The position numbers and the translations under genes are program-made. DNA of 64,000 nt from Iris pallida (lineage: Eukaryota; Streptophyta; Magnoliopsida; Asparagales; Iridaceae): contig JANAVB010012195.1 in the NCBI GenBank assembly GCA_029216955.1, positions 62,001 through 126,000 on the forward strand, read 5' to 3'. Numbering within the stretch: the first letter of the stretch is position 1; every line of letters starts with the position of its first letter. Below the pieces are notes generated by a model. That model saw only the letters and a program-made list of their open reading frames with translations. It ran no database searches and was not told the origin of the DNA. This document shows, piece by piece, positions 50,033 through 61,871 of this stretch.

Positions 50033-52640
50033 TGTCACCCCCGTTTCTCGTATTTCGTATTTATACTCGTAATTGGATTTTGGCAGGTATTTTATTTTCT
50101 GGACTTGTGGGATTTTGAGTTTTCTCGTAAAATGGGTTTTGACATGGCTTCGTTTTATTTTGTGGAGTAGGATTGGTTTGGTTTGGTTTAATATGCTTGG
50201 AACACCTTAGCCTATGCTCAACCCTCACTTCCACCACAACCCACCCCTATTTAATCCTACCTAACTTTTCTCTCTCCTCTTTACTTTCATTTATTTTCCT
50301 CCATCTTCTTCTTCCTTCCTCCACACAACACCAACACCATAGGCAAGTGCACCTTGCCACCACATGAGAACCCTATTTTATTTGTCCATTAGCTAGATTA
50401 GGCCTTGGTAAACAACATCAGAACTTGGCATTTTGTGATTTGGAGCTTCCATTTTTCTAGATCTAGGTTTCAACCATTTTCAGAAATTCTTGGTTTTGAT
50501 CTATTAAACTTGTAATTTTTCCTGTTTTGATGCTTCCATATGGAAGAGAATTCAATTTTATACAAGTTAGAACTTTAAAAATCTAGATTTGGTTTTGATT
50601 TGATCAAGATGTGAAGATTTGAACTTTGGTATTCTTGAGGTGTTCCTCTCGGCCTGGAGAAGAAGACCTCAGTCTGCGCTCTTTAGCGCAGTACTGAACC
50701 GCGCATCCCCCTCGGCCAGCGCTCTTTAGCGCAGTTTTGATCGCGCAGCTCGTCCTTTGGTGAACCGCGCTCGCTCCCAGCGCGCCATCTGACCCTGCAC
50801 CATCTGACCCTGCGCCACCTGCACCCTGCGCAACTTGCACCCTGTGCCACCCATTCCCTGCGCCCTTTGCCCCTGCGCCCCTGGCCCCCGACGCACTTGA
50901 TTCCCTGGCGCACTTCACCCCTGTGCCATCTAATCCTGGCACAGTCCAACCTAACCCTCTGATCTCCTGCGCCATCTACCCCTACGCAACCCACTTGCCC
51001 ATGATGATTTGGTTTTATTTCTTGGACTTGGCTTCTCTTTTGTGGATTAGGTTTTGAGATCTTGTTCCACACAGCACGACTATCTTAACCCAACACGACC
51101 TGGCACGATTTTCAGTATTTGCTATGACTAGTACATTTTCATGATTTTTATGATTTATGATCCCAGTACTCTCTGATCTTCTTGATAGTGACCCGATGAG
51201 GTACGTTCTTGACTTGTAACCTGATAACTTGATAGTGGCCCGTGGTGGCGCACTCTTGACTTGTAACTTGTAACTTGACTCGGCCTGACTTGACTTGACT
51301 TGATGCTGTTGCGACGGCTAACTCGACTTGTATAACCAACTCTGACACCGTGGGTGTTCCTGCTTGCTTGCTTGTGCAATCCACTTGTCTTGTCTTGCAT
51401 CATATCTAGGACGTGACTCCCTGGTTCCCACGGTCAGGGATTCACACTGAATATGGATTAGGCTAATGACTAGATCTAACTATAGTTCATGGAGAATTTT
51501 CAGTCACAGGCAATCTCGTTATCTGGGCACTTTAATTGGACTTGTAGCTTGCCGACGAGTAGAGCACATTTCCAGCACACTGTCATGTGTTGCACCCTCT
51601 AAGTCACCTAAGGGTATATCGTCTCCTGGGCGATGTACCCAACCATACTCTCAACCTGCGGAAGGATAACTGGATGGTCTGCAGGGTTTGGGACTGGGAA
51701 ATTCACATTGCATCTTGTTAGTAATTAGGCTTGTGATAACCCTAGTTAGTTAAAGTAGTAAGCCGTAGTAATTACTTGGCCGCTTGTGAATGGATGATGT
51801 CCGGCCCTGTCTTAGTCTCATCTAGTCCCTGTACCCGGTTATACTTGTACATGATTGTTTTACTTATCTTAACAATAAATGGGTAGAGACAGAGTGCTAT
51901 TCAGGCGAAGGGTTACAACCCTGGTCCTTGTTTGGTTTAAGGGTTGTAACCTGGTTCCCGGAATGGTTCCACGTCCCTAGTCGTTTATTGTCCTGTTGTT
52001 CTCTTTACCCACTTGTACTTTTCTTTCATTTTCTTATGTTCTGATATGCTGGCTTTTATTCATATTTCGTGGCCTCCCTTATGGCACTTGCTCTTTTTGG
52101 GGTTTGACCCAGCTGGTTTTGTGTGGCCAGATTTCGGAGCAGCACCCAAGGATCTTCCGAACCTCCAGCCCGTTGGTGGCGACTAGAAGGAACCCGGGCT
52201 ACGAGTGGGTTTTCTATTTTGTTTCGCTCACTCTTTTGTAAAATTATTTTTTTGAGGCGTTTAGCCGACGAGCACCTGTTAGCTCGATGTACCTTACTTA
52301 CTGTCTGCCTACGGGATGTAAACATGATTAACAAATCCTAGGGTTGATCATGTATGACTTAACTCTTGCTAGTCCTTGCATTTTGTACGACTAGCTTCAT
52401 GATCAGCTGATATGTAATATTTGGGATGCCTTTTATTGTATATTTGGTGGTCAAACATCTTGTAACTATATTACTTGCTTGAGATTGAGACAATAGGCTT
52501 GACCTTAAGAGACTGTTGGCTTGTAGTAAACCCTCATATCTAGACAGCCGTGACCGTATAGTGAGATGGACTTCATTTCAATATACGTAGCTGGCTATGT
52601 TCGCCCCCGCTCTCCAGTATTCTGGTTCTGGGGCGTGACA
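50033..52640 (+). mobile_element. 3' LTR of the chromodomain element (2.6 kb, complete)
   Basis: Starts TGTCACCCCCG and ends GGGGCGTGACA, followed by ACCTT. It contains the GCGCC minisatellite (50780-50990), a CTTGACTTGTAAC-rich stretch (51210-51310) and the conserved stem-loop at 51911-51951. Confidence 0.93.
51911..51951 (+). other. Conserved stem-loop GGTTACAACCC...GGGTTGTAACC
   Basis: Perfect 11-bp arms with a 19-nt loop, about 730 bp before the LTR end. The homologous stem-loop lies in the LTR of gag-only element 2. Confidence 0.75.
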
Positions 52641-55416
52641 ACCTTGGATTTTTGATGATGTTTCACTAGGATGCTGTTGTTTTAATGTTGGATCATTGCT
52701 ATATTAAAGAAATGATTTTAAATCATACTCAAAATTACATGTTCAACTAGTGATGGAACACATTCACATCATATTGTCTGTAGTAGAATTTGAGATTTTC
52801 TACCATCCTTTTTCTTTGATATGTAGTTTCTGATATTTGTCATTGGTGACAATATATTTTGTATATATTTGGTCTAATTGATTTTATTTTGATCTATTTT
52901 TTTTGCAAAATATTTTGGTTTGTTAGAAATACAAGTGTCAGAAATACTTCTTTATGTTGAATTTTTTTTGTCTAAAAGAATTAGACAAAGTAACTACAAG
53001 TTTTACTTACCTGAAGATTAGTAACATTTATTTTCTTGAAGACCGAGTTGTTAGAATTTTTTTTTTCTTTTCATACATGATTCTTGTATAGTTATTTCTT
53101 CACGTTAGAATATATATTAGAGATTGTGACATGCTAGGAAATGCTCAAATATGCTAAGGTGAAGGTACGTAAAAAAAAAGAGTTCTTTGCTCGAATGTTT
53201 TTTTTATAAATCATATTTTCCAAATTCGTGGATATTAATGGTTGTTTAGCAGGAATAATGGAACTATCTCAATACAATATGATATATTCTTTTGAATTGC
53301 TATTACTAAGCCGAAATCAAGACTAGAAGTACAAAAGTGCTCTGATCAATTGGAAAGGTAATTTTCGTAGTTACAGTATATATTTTCTGATAGTTTTTAT
53401 TTCTAATTTTTATTAGAGAAATACATTGTTGAAATCTATGAGCAAATTATCTTGGTTTATACACATGGTTCTGTATATTCTTGTATAAATGTGATATTCT
53501 TCGCATGTTAGTGTGAACCTTAAATGACTATATTATCATAATATTAGACTTTCTAGTCGGGGGAAAAAAATTATCACAATATTGTTCAGTCACAATATTG
53601 AGAAAAACTTTGTTTTGCTTATATTTCGTGACGTTATAATTCTTTGATTCATTCAGACAATTTAGTTACAAGAAAATAGTTATTGAAATTGTAAATTCCT
53701 TTAAATCTAAGTTTTTAAAGTTGAGATTATTTTGGGTACAAGCCGAAAGGGTCCTTCTGTCAACCGGACGTAAATAGCCCTAAGCGACACGGTACTTAAT
53801 CGTCCCCCTGTAGACCTCCGCTAGCTGGGAACCGGCCACTACAGCTAACCCAAATTAATCAACACTTGATAAACTAAAGATTTTTAAGGTTGATTAGCAA
53901 AATCTCTTAAACTATTATTCTAATACTTTATACTGTCATTTTTTGCAAACATGGCTAGTAAAGATAAATCTTTAGAGCCAAGACTGAAAGTTACCTTGTC
54001 TTACTTTAAGAGTTGATAGACTCAAATGCTTTTTGGCTCACTATCTTAGGACTTATACAGTAATTAGTGGAATCACACACTTTGATTCTGATGACACAGA
54101 ATATGATTGAAGGGCAACCCAAATATCTGGCTTAGTCAAACCAAATTTTTTTAAAGAAATGGACTACTGTTGGTTTCATAAGATTCTTAAGTGTTTTTTC
54201 GGAGTCATTATATGACATTTTCTTCGGATATAAAGATACTCAAAATTCCTAAGATCCAGTATAAGGATTCATCTGTGAAACTACTTTGATACTCATAAGT
54301 TGATAGGTCCATGTGACAAACTGTTGTAGCTAGGAGTATCAAAGAATTTGAAATTGTATATCTAAACATAGTTTGTACTAAAGCTGAATGGATCAGATAT
54401 CTTGCTATGTATATATCAAATAGATCCATGCCTAAATTCTACTCTTACTATGACTTCATGAAGTATTGAATATGTTAAGCATCTTATTATGCATTTACAT
54501 GATATACATATTTCTGTACCTGTCATTTTTATAAATTATGCTAAAGAATTGCTGAAGCATGTTCTTGTGATCTTGTGAGTTCTAAGATGAACAGGTACTT
54601 GCACCTGCATTTTAAGGCATTAAAAGAGCCTAAGAGGCAAAAATGTGGTTCTTGACTATATAAGTCATAAAGAACTATACAGATATCTTGACGAAGAGTC
54701 TGTTTACTCTTGACGAAGAGTTTGTCTAGGAAATTAATCCTAGAATCATCGAGGGGGATGGGGTTAAGCCCATAGTATAGTCACCAGCAGTGGCAACCCA
54801 ACCGAGTCTGACTGGAGATCCCAAGAAGCCGGTTCAATGGGTAGGAACAAGCTGGACTAGGTGACTATTAAGGAACACTGACCTGAGATTAAATTCTCTT
54901 TAAAATAAAAGCCCAGGAGGCTGTACATGTGTACATTCATACCCCATCCCTATGGTGACAGTGTTCCTTTTGTGATATGGATAGGGTGAGTTTAAATTCT
55001 TAATAAGTTCAAGCATGATATGCAGGGTTGATTCCTATCACCAACCCTTAAGGACTTACCTATATGAGAGGTCGTGAGGGACGCGACTATAGGACAGGGC
55101 GATCCTAGACAACTCTCATGAATGTATAAAAGTGCGCATGGCCATTCAAACGTGCCACCCGATAGACCCAAGAACCTCTAGCGTACTATGTGTGTCATTT
55201 TCTGAATCTGGTTTAAAAAGTCTGATTCAAGGCATAGTCCATCAAGTACTTCTTCAGACAAAGACAATGGTCACTACGTGAGATTCAAGGCTGTAGTCCA
55301 TCTCATCTATGCATAGTATTCACTTGCCCAAAAATTTTGTACTTCGATTTATTTATTTTTTGAATATTGTTATCTTTGTTTTTTTTTTTTAGAAACTTGG
55401 TTTTTTTGGGGAGGAT
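52641..55416 (+). other. Internal region of the copia-like element, right part, with small gag remnant
   Basis: AT-rich. A GC-richer, leader-like block lies at 53748-53850 (GGTCCTTCTGTCAACCGGAC, CCTGTAGACCTCCGCTAGCT). A short ORF (MASKDKSLEPRLK...) follows at 53951-54017, ending in TGA, in the position of a gag start. The block 54740-55300 has no frame but is conserved-looking non-coding sequence. It runs to a T-rich stretch and the G-rich tract before the 3' LTR. Confidence 0.5.
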
Positions 55417-55952
55417 TGTTGTTATTATTATGAAAAAAAAACCAATTTCATATACAATTAATTCCTAATAATGGATTATTTTATTTGGATGTTAAATCTT
55501 ATTAACTTCCTATTGATTCATATTCATCACACCATTCAAATACTATTTTATGGCTCTTTATGCCTCATTGAAAACCTTTTAATTATAAGGGATGGGTCAT
55601 GGCTCTATATATGTTCCATGCATTCTTTTCTTTAAAAAGCGAATTGACATGAACAAAAGATAAAAAAAATCATGTCTCTTTCTCTCTTCCTTACCCTAAA
55701 CACTCCTCTTTATTTTATTTTATTTTCTGGGCAAAGCTAAGTTCGGGTCAATCTCCCCGAGTTGTGTGCGACGACGGAAAACCGGTAGAGCGGGGGTTTT
55801 ACTACTAGGAGCATCCGAAAAAGTCTGCACATAGACCCGGATTAACTCTTAGGGCAGTGCTACGTGCGCGACTTCCCCGGAGGCCGGTAACTTTTAATTT
55901 TGTTTAGTTTGTTTGCAGATTTCAAAAGGAAAAAATAAATTTATTTCTAACA
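55417..55952 (+). mobile_element. 3' LTR of the copia-like element
   Basis: Direct copy of 42288-42822, preceded by the G-rich tract and followed by GCTTG. Confidence 0.85.
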
Positions 55953-55956
55953 GCTT

Positions 55957-56050
55957 GGAGGCATGCCTCCAAGGGGGCTCGAACCCGTGCCACTGCGCCG
56001 GGGTGCTCCACCGTTTCCAACGGACTACGGCCACAGGGACTACGGCCACG
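55957..56050 (-). mobile_element. tRNA-derived SINE-like sequence, copy 2
   Basis: The minus strand reads GTGGCCGTAGTCCGTTGG, then GGTGGAGCACCCCGGCGCAG, then GGGTTCGAGCCCCC. The last contains a box B of an RNA polymerase III promoter (GGTTCGAGCCC). The remainder of the unit lies across the copia-like element at 42255-42287. It is not a tRNA gene: no cloverleaf can be completed. Confidence 0.55.
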
Positions 56051-56053
56051 GGG

Positions 56054-56055
<2 letters not shown>

Positions 56056-56122
<67 letters not shown>
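56056..56122. repeat. (AT)n array inside hAT, right part
   Basis: Pure AT for about 67 bp next to the SINE-like unit. Confidence 0.95.
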
Positions 56123-56125
<3 letters not shown>

Positions 56126-56560
56126 GTATTTATATGTCCTTAATAATTGATATTAAGGAACTTTTTTAATTAAATTTTTATAAATAAATTGTTAATATTC
56201 CATGTACTTGAATTCAAACCTAATTAAATTGAAATCAAACTCGTTAAGCTTGAAATCAAGCTTAATGAGTTTGAAATCAAGCTTAATGAGCTTGAAATAA
56301 AGTTGAGCGAGCTTGAAATCAAGCTTAACGAGCTTGATTTTGAGCTTGTCAAGCTTGTTTATCAAGCTTGAATCAAGCTTGCTTATCAAGCCAAGCTCGA
56401 GCTCAAACCAAGCCAAGGTCAAGCTTAATATAAACAAGCTCGAGCTAAGCTCAAGCTCTAATAAAAAATTATCACGCTCGAGCTTGAGCTCGATTAATTC
56501 TAGTCAAGCCAAGCTCAAGCTTACAAAAGCTTGGCTCAGCTCGGCTTGTTTTCAGCCCTA

Positions 56561-56568
56561 ATCCCAAC
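56561..56568. repeat. Target site duplication ATCCCAAC, right of hAT
   Basis: Matches 41911-41918. Confidence 0.9.
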
Positions 56569-57914
56569 TTGGCCTTTGAGTGTTGTGGGAGAGACCTCGA
56601 ACTGTAGGTCCATCGGCACAACCCGACTTGATCCTTGAGCGCTTCCACCATGCCCAATGCTAGCCAGATTACAACAATAGACATGACTCGAGTCTGACTA
56701 GCACATTGGTGATGCAATAGCTTACTAAAAAGGTTATGATAATCCAACCGCACTACTTTGCTAGCGCTGTACACACGCACAACGGACCGGCCAGACATGG
56801 AGTAGGAGAGAGAGAGAGAGATGTGTGTGTGTTTGGGGGGGTGGGGGAGCGAGGCCGTCGTGTGCCGCCGCACGTGTGCATAGACGCGCACAAAAAGCAT
56901 ACGCCAAGCTTATACGAGAAACAAAAGAGATGACTTGTCACGTTGGGACTAACACATGATCCAAACTCCTACGAATTCAACTAAAGGCAAAAGTTTTCAG
57001 GATGGACGAAAGTCTGAACGAACAAGAGCGAATCTATGTATGGACTGACGTGAGCTCCAGTTCAATCAATATTAAATAAAAAAAATCTAGATGACACAAG
57101 TCTATAGGCCAGTTCAAATTTTAGCTTATTCTAATTTATCTCAGTCTAATCCAACTCTTATTTTAGCCTAGTCAAACTATCTGACCCATGTGGAAGTTAG
57201 AATAGTCCATTGCTCCAAAATTAAAAATAAAGTAAAAGTAGTTAAGCGCAAGGCCACTCTAATTCCTGATTCCTAAGCAATATTGTGCCTTGGAAAGACG
57301 TTTTAGGCTAATTGTACGGGCACGACAAAACTTACCAAGGACTAGCTCAATATTGGGATGTTTTGACCAACTTTTACTCAAGGCAACCAAAAATTTATTA
57401 GGGGCTGCCCACGCCCCTAATCCCTCTAAACTCAAACATTATAACTTTTTTTCTCTCTCTCTTCAAAATATTTTCCCTCATTTCTTTACTTCAAAACCCT
57501 AAACTTCTTCCTTCTCCACCTACAATTCGAAACATCTATTAATCCTTGAGATGGCACAAATCTTCTTCCCGACCTTCTTCCTCCATCTTCTCCATATCTA
57601 ATTTTATGTTTTTATTTTTATTTTATTTTCATAAATCTTCTTCTCAATCTTTGTTAATGCGCAAATATCATAGTATTATAATATAAAATAGGTATAGGGC
57701 GAACTTTGACGAATATTTGAAGTTTTGAATCCATTTTAGGGTTTTGAACTAAAAAATTCTGCTACATTCATAGCTAGAAGGACTCAGGACTGTAGAAATT
57801 CTGCAGTTTTGAATACTTCAAAGACTTAATATTAGCACATGATTCATCAGAAGAATAATAATTACTTAAAATTATCAAACTTTTAATTTTTATAAATGAA
57901 AGTTGTATTGTATT
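56569..57914. other. Unassigned spacer
   Basis: Flank of the hAT element. It has short GA/GT simple repeats near 56800-56840 and otherwise AT-rich sequence. No frame has a recognisable domain and no promoter-gene structure is convincing. It may be the oldest DNA in the right half. Confidence 0.4.
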
Positions 57915-58037
57915 TGTTAGATTATTACATTATATTTGTAATATAAATATGGCCCATAACCCATAAGCCCAAATGTAGACACTATATATATTGTAACAAA
58001 TCCTAACAATGAGAACAATGTATTATTATTTCCTACA
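57915..58037 (+). mobile_element. Short LTR (about 123 bp) of a Ty1/copia element
   Basis: Starts TGTTAGATTATTAC and ends TTTCCTACA directly before a primer-binding site. It includes CTATATATAT as a possible TATA box. The second, partial copy starts at 58528 in the middle of the LTR. Confidence 0.75.
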
Positions 58038-58050
58038 TGGTATCAAAGCC
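58038..58050 (+). other. Primer-binding site (initiator-Met type) of copia element
   Basis: TGGTATCAAAGCC, one base from the standard TGGTATCAGAGC complementary to initiator tRNA-Met. Repeated at 58598-58610 in the duplicated copy. Confidence 0.85.
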
Positions 58051-58180
58051 TCCAGAAAAACCCTAGCCGATTTTTCCCCCTCTTATGCGCCCGATCCCGC
58101 GCAGATCCGCCGATCGGCCGATTGGCCGAGTGCAAACAAACGGCGTCGATGTCTGTAGAAACATATTTTGAAAATTTGTA

Positions 58181-58397
58181 GTCTTTGTGGGATGAACAAG
58201 CTGCTTATTTTCCATTGCCTACTTGTACCTGTGGTGAACTTGCTACAAAGCTACAGGCTATGAGGGATGAAGACCACTTTCAGGACTTTATGTATGGGTT
58301 GAATGCTGAGTTGTATGGCCATACCCGATCTAATCTTCTGGCTCAGGATCCTCAGCCAAGTTTAGATCGGGCCTACCAGGCAGCCCGTGAGGAGGAG
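58181..58397 (+). pseudogene. Ty1/copia gag fragment, first copy
   Basis: The frame LWDEQAAYFPLPTCTCGE...DHFQDFMYGLNAELYGHTRS...NLLAQDPQPSLDRAYQAAREEE matches the C-terminal half of copia gag. The N-terminal part is missing, with only about 130 bp between primer site and this segment. It is cut at 58398 by TGTCACGCCCCG, the terminus of another LTR. Confidence 0.8.
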
Positions 58398-58527
58398 TGT
58401 CACGCCCCGATCCTGGAGGATCGAAAATTAGCCACTGGACGTGATGTCGTACAAGTCTAGATTGTACTTGTACAAGGCAAAACCATTACAGTTCCTGGTA
58501 GTTCTCAGAAAAACATTGATAATGCAG

Positions 58528-59090
58528 CAAATGTAGACACTATATATATATTGTAACAAACCCTAACAATGAGAACAATGCATTATTATTTCCTACATGG
58601 TATCAAAGCCTCCAGAAAAACCCTAACCGATTTTTTCGATCCCCCTCTTATGCGCCCGATCCCGCACAGATCCGCCAATCGGCCGATTGGCCGAGTGCAA
58701 ACAAACGGCGTCGATGTCTGTAGAAACATATTTTGGAAATTTGTAGTCTTTGTGGGATGAACAAGCTACTTATTTTTTATTGCCTACTTGTACCTGTGGT
58801 GAACTTGCTACAAAGCTACAGGCTATGAGGGATGAAGACCACTTTCAGGACTTTATGTATGGGTTGAATGCTGAGTTGTATGGTCATACCCGATCTAATC
58901 TTCTGGCTCATGATCCTCAGCCAAGTTTAGATCGGGCATACCAGGCAGCCCGTGAGGAGGAGTGTCACGCCCCGATCCTGGAGGATCGAAAACTAGCCAC
59001 TGGGCGTGATATTATACAAGTCTAGATTGTACTTGTACAACGCAAAACCATTACAGTTCCAGGTAGTTCTCAGAAAAACATTGATAACGC
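58528..59090 (+). repeat. Tandem duplicate of the copia LTR/primer site/gag fragment plus LTR terminus
   Basis: Repeats 57971-58527 with a unit of about 560 bp; the junction lies in shared GCAGCAAA. It includes a second primer site and a second gag fragment (58743-58962). It also includes a second junction with TGTCACGCCCCG at 58963, so the duplication came after the LTR insertion. Confidence 0.88.
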
Positions 59091-60734
59091 AGCAAAACCA
59101 AGCAGATAATTTGAAGTCACACAAGATATGAAGAAATGTATCTCTTTATTGATAATCATAGTGGATTACAAGACTTGTAGCGGAATACAGAGTTTACAAC
59201 TGATTACAAGACTCTTGAATAGCCGACTGAATGTATACACTTGCCCTTTGGGCTACAACTGAATATACCGACTTCTTTAAATGAACTAGCCAATTTGGCT
59301 ACAATTTTACTGGTACAACTGAGATCCACTGTTCCATACATTATGTCCCGTATAGCAGAAGAAATCGTCTTGAAAGAAGAGCTTCTGCACACCCATCCGA
59401 TTCATCGATGCCAAGCACTGATTCAAGGATTTCCCCCATAAGCAAGCACCTGAAATATTGTCCACAACGTGGGTCAGTACATCATCAATGTACTGGCGAG
59501 CGGTGCTGTCCCAACTCACCTAAGAAGACAACACTAAGTAATCATGTTATAGAACATTATTAACAGTGGTCTTTCTCGTTGCCTTAGGGTCAATTTCATG
59601 TTATAGCCGATAAGAAGTAAAGCATACAAATCTCATAGCCAACATAATTTAAAGCATACTGTTATCACCCATTGGTGATTCTTACCCACGGTCGTGTAGC
59701 CATCCCAGTACATTTATAATACTTACTCTGCTTGCACAAGATATTGTTAGGAACAACATCATAATTCAATAAAAATATCACCATTCAGGTGATTCTTACC
59801 AACAGCCGACATCCTTCCCTGTATTTGAGTAATAACTTACTCTGCCTGTATAAGACATCATTAGCACTGGACCTATCTATATGAAGGTCACTGGCGACAC
59901 GCCATCTTGGACCGACTTACAGGTATACAGCGCCCTTGCCAGTGCAGGTAGCTAGCCCCACTGCAAGTCCTGTATACCGTGCTACTACTTCAGTACTGCT
60001 ACTACTTCAGTATTGGTTTCCTCCAGGACGAACCGGGTTCCATGGCCCAGGAATACCGTTCGAGAAACCACCTTGTCGACAAGTTGTCCATGACCATGCA
60101 ACTATATGCAACTTATCAAAGAAGAAAACATATAATGCATGATAAAGAAAACTAAGTAATTCAGCCACCATTATCATTTATATTGCCATCTTGCCTTGAG
60201 CCAATGCTCATATTATCATCTGCCCAATCCAGGGTCTTGGCGTAATCAACATTCTACATCGGCGACAGGATAATAGAATGTTGTTACCCAATCCTTTTGC
60301 CACATCTTTGATACAATACATCTTTCCAACCAAACTCAATGTACTCACCGTCCAATTCCTGGGACTTAGCATCTGTTTATCATACATTCATTCGAATGCA
60401 ATTCAAACATATTCACTGCCCAGTTCCTGGGTCTTAACATATGTTTTACCACATTGAGCCAAAGCTCGATATACTCACTGTTCAAGTATTTGGACTTTGC
60501 CTTCACCTGTCATGTAATTTATCGCAATATTGTACAAGCATACCATTCATTTAGCCACAACAGTTTACGTTCAGGTGATTATTATCTTTCATTATCTTTC
60601 CAAATTCTATGCAAGGTATTATTGAGCAACACAATAAGAAACATAGCACACTATCTTTTATTTTAAGCGTGAAGCTAAAGCATCTTTGAAGGGTTCAACA
60701 CTACTCACATTCATAGGACGATTCCCGCCATGAT
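58963..60734 (-). mobile_element. LTR-like sequence inserted in copia gag, with degenerate tandem units
   Basis: The left end TGTCACGCCCCGATCC is, on the minus strand, an LTR 3' end GGGGCGTGACA as in the chromodomain element. A minus-strand AATAAAGAGA at 59141-59150 could be its poly(A) signal. Degenerate units repeat at 59660-59860 (GTGATTCTTACC, ACTTACTCTGCnTG) and 60220-60500 (CCAATTCCTGGGnCTTAnCAT). No reading frame is convincing. The right end is taken where Tat-2's LTR starts and is uncertain. Confidence 0.45.
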
Positions 60735-61592
60735 TGTTTGTAAAAATAAAAGTCTTTATTTCACAAACTTTGTAAGAAGATTATAATTGAATTTTGGGAA
60801 AGTACAATTATAGGAATCCGATCTGAAGACGATCGCTTTATCCTTTGGACGATGTGAACTTTGAAGACGATAGCCTCTGAAGAATGCAGCAGTACTTGGA
60901 TAAGAACTCCTGATCTCTGATGATAATAATGATCTGATCCCCTTAATGAAGGACTTGAAACTCTATTTATAGAGTTCTAGAAATAACCAATTTGTAGTTA
61001 TTCTGAATTGTGCATGATGAACTGCGCTGGCGATAGATTACGCAGATTGTAAACTGCGCTGACCTATTGGGCAGTTGCTCGATCGTGGGCTAACCATTTT
61101 CAGACGCGTGACATTGTTTGATTGAAATGTGCTTGGTCGTATCCAGACGGTTGCTACGTGGCGAGCAATTGATGTCATGTAAGCCACGTAATAAATGTCA
61201 GTTATTTGATGAATCGCGCTAACCGAATAGCGCTAGCATCAGACTGTGCTTCCTTCTGGTCACTGGACAGCGCTGGGATTCAGACTTGGTCAAACTGCGC
61301 TGAGGTTGGACTGGCAGATTGTGCCGAAGTTGTACAGCTGTTCTCGAGCGCTGTGCTGCACAAGAAACGAACGGACTCCTCATTTTTTGGGCTGTAGGCT
61401 GTCAGAAGATCCGATCTTTGTCAGGTAATGATGGCATTGCCACGTCAGCATAGCGCGCTCTGGTGGTAGCGCAGTTCAGCTCGTACGTTCGATTTGTAGC
61501 ACAATCTGTTTCTTGGGCAGTCCATTTGAAGGGTGCGCAATTGAGAATTCTCTGTCTATTTGATAGATGCAACTTGATTTTTAGGACATACA
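60735..61592 (-). mobile_element. 3' LTR of Tat-2 (858 bp)
   Basis: Related to the Tat-1 LTR in order (AATAAAAG block, GGGAAAGTA block, CTATTTATAG near 60963) and ends ...TACA next to the same polypurine tract. It is clearly diverged. Where Tat-1 has GCGTAAA motifs, this LTR has TGCGC/GCGCT motifs (more than ten, 61020-61540). Confidence 0.8.
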
Positions 61593-61608
61593 AGACCCCC
61601 TTCAAAGT
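61593..61608 (-). other. Polypurine tract of Tat-2
   Basis: The minus strand reads ACTTTGAAGGGGGTCT before the LTR, identical to Tat-1. It fixes a minus orientation, so the body of Tat-2 lies to the right, mostly beyond the window. Confidence 0.8.
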
Positions 61609-61758
61609 TTTTGAAATTTGAATATATTCAAAGTTTCGAAATACTTTGAATTTCAAATTTAAAATCAAATTGCGCAAGTTGCGCTTTGATTGCGCGTTTG
61701 GAGGAATTAGCTCCTTCTTTTGTGGCACAATTGGAGGTGACTGTTACACTTCTGAAAC

Positions 61759-61767
61759 TATAAATAG
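61759..61767 (+). promoter_or_regulatory. TATA box of the antisense PMD gene, Tat-2
   Basis: TATAAATAG, followed by a C/T-rich leader and the ATG at 61872. Same layout as in Tat-1. Confidence 0.75.
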
Positions 61768-61871
61768 TTTCATTTTTTATTCTTTCAACCTTTACTTGCT
61801 TTTCGAATTCTTAAGAGATAGAAGCTCTTCCCTACTCCGACTTCCTCTTCTTCCTCTCGTCGACGACAGAA

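Larger units (their letters stand above)
45309..52640 (+). mobile_element. Chromodomain Ty3/gypsy element (Tekay/Del type) with internal deletion
   Basis: 7.3 kb with ACCTT duplications on both sides. The 5' LTR (45309 to about 47034) is truncated and joined directly to pol. The rest of the LTR, primer site, gag and protease are missing. Pol (RT, RNase H, integrase, chromodomain) and a complete 3' LTR (50033-52640) follow. Because the outer ends and duplications are intact, the loss occurred inside an integrated or reverse-transcribed copy. Confidence 0.92.
42288..55952 (+). mobile_element. Copia-like LTR element, non-autonomous, hosting a gypsy element
   Basis: Direct terminal repeats 42288-42822 and 55417-55952 (about 535 bp), TGTTGTTATT...TTTCTAACA, with roughly a dozen visible differences. 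The flanking 5-mers are GTTTG and GCTTG, a duplication with one change. A G-rich tract (TTTTTTTGGGGAGGAT) before the right LTR sets plus orientation. The internal region lacks recognisable polymerase. The stretches around 53748-53850 and 54740-55300 resemble leader and 3' regions I know from plant Ty1/copia elements (for example CTGACTGGAGATCCCAAGAA), so the copia assignment is moderate. Confidence 0.75.

Noticed and set aside
52056..52341. Frames of 70-90 codons in the 3' LTR of the chromodomain element
   Set aside because: LTR sequence without coding function; opposite frames overlap.
55957..56050. Possible tRNA gene on the minus strand
   Set aside because: Has a box B-like GGTTCGAGCCC, but no acceptor or anticodon stem can be formed; better explained as tRNA-derived SINE.
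56472..56941. Overlapping frames on both strands near 56.5-56.9 kb
   Set aside because: Includes hAT subterminal repeats and GA/GT simple repeats; no domain.
59241..59519. Short frames on both strands (66 and 70 codons)
   Set aside because: No recognised motif, and they overlap each other on opposite strands in LTR-like DNA.
60720..60734. Primer-site-like ATGGCGGGAATC left of the Tat-2 LTR, suggesting another Tat body to the left
   Set aside because: Only the first few bases agree with the Tat-1 primer site. No gag follows, and the polypurine tract on the other side shows the element body is to the right.
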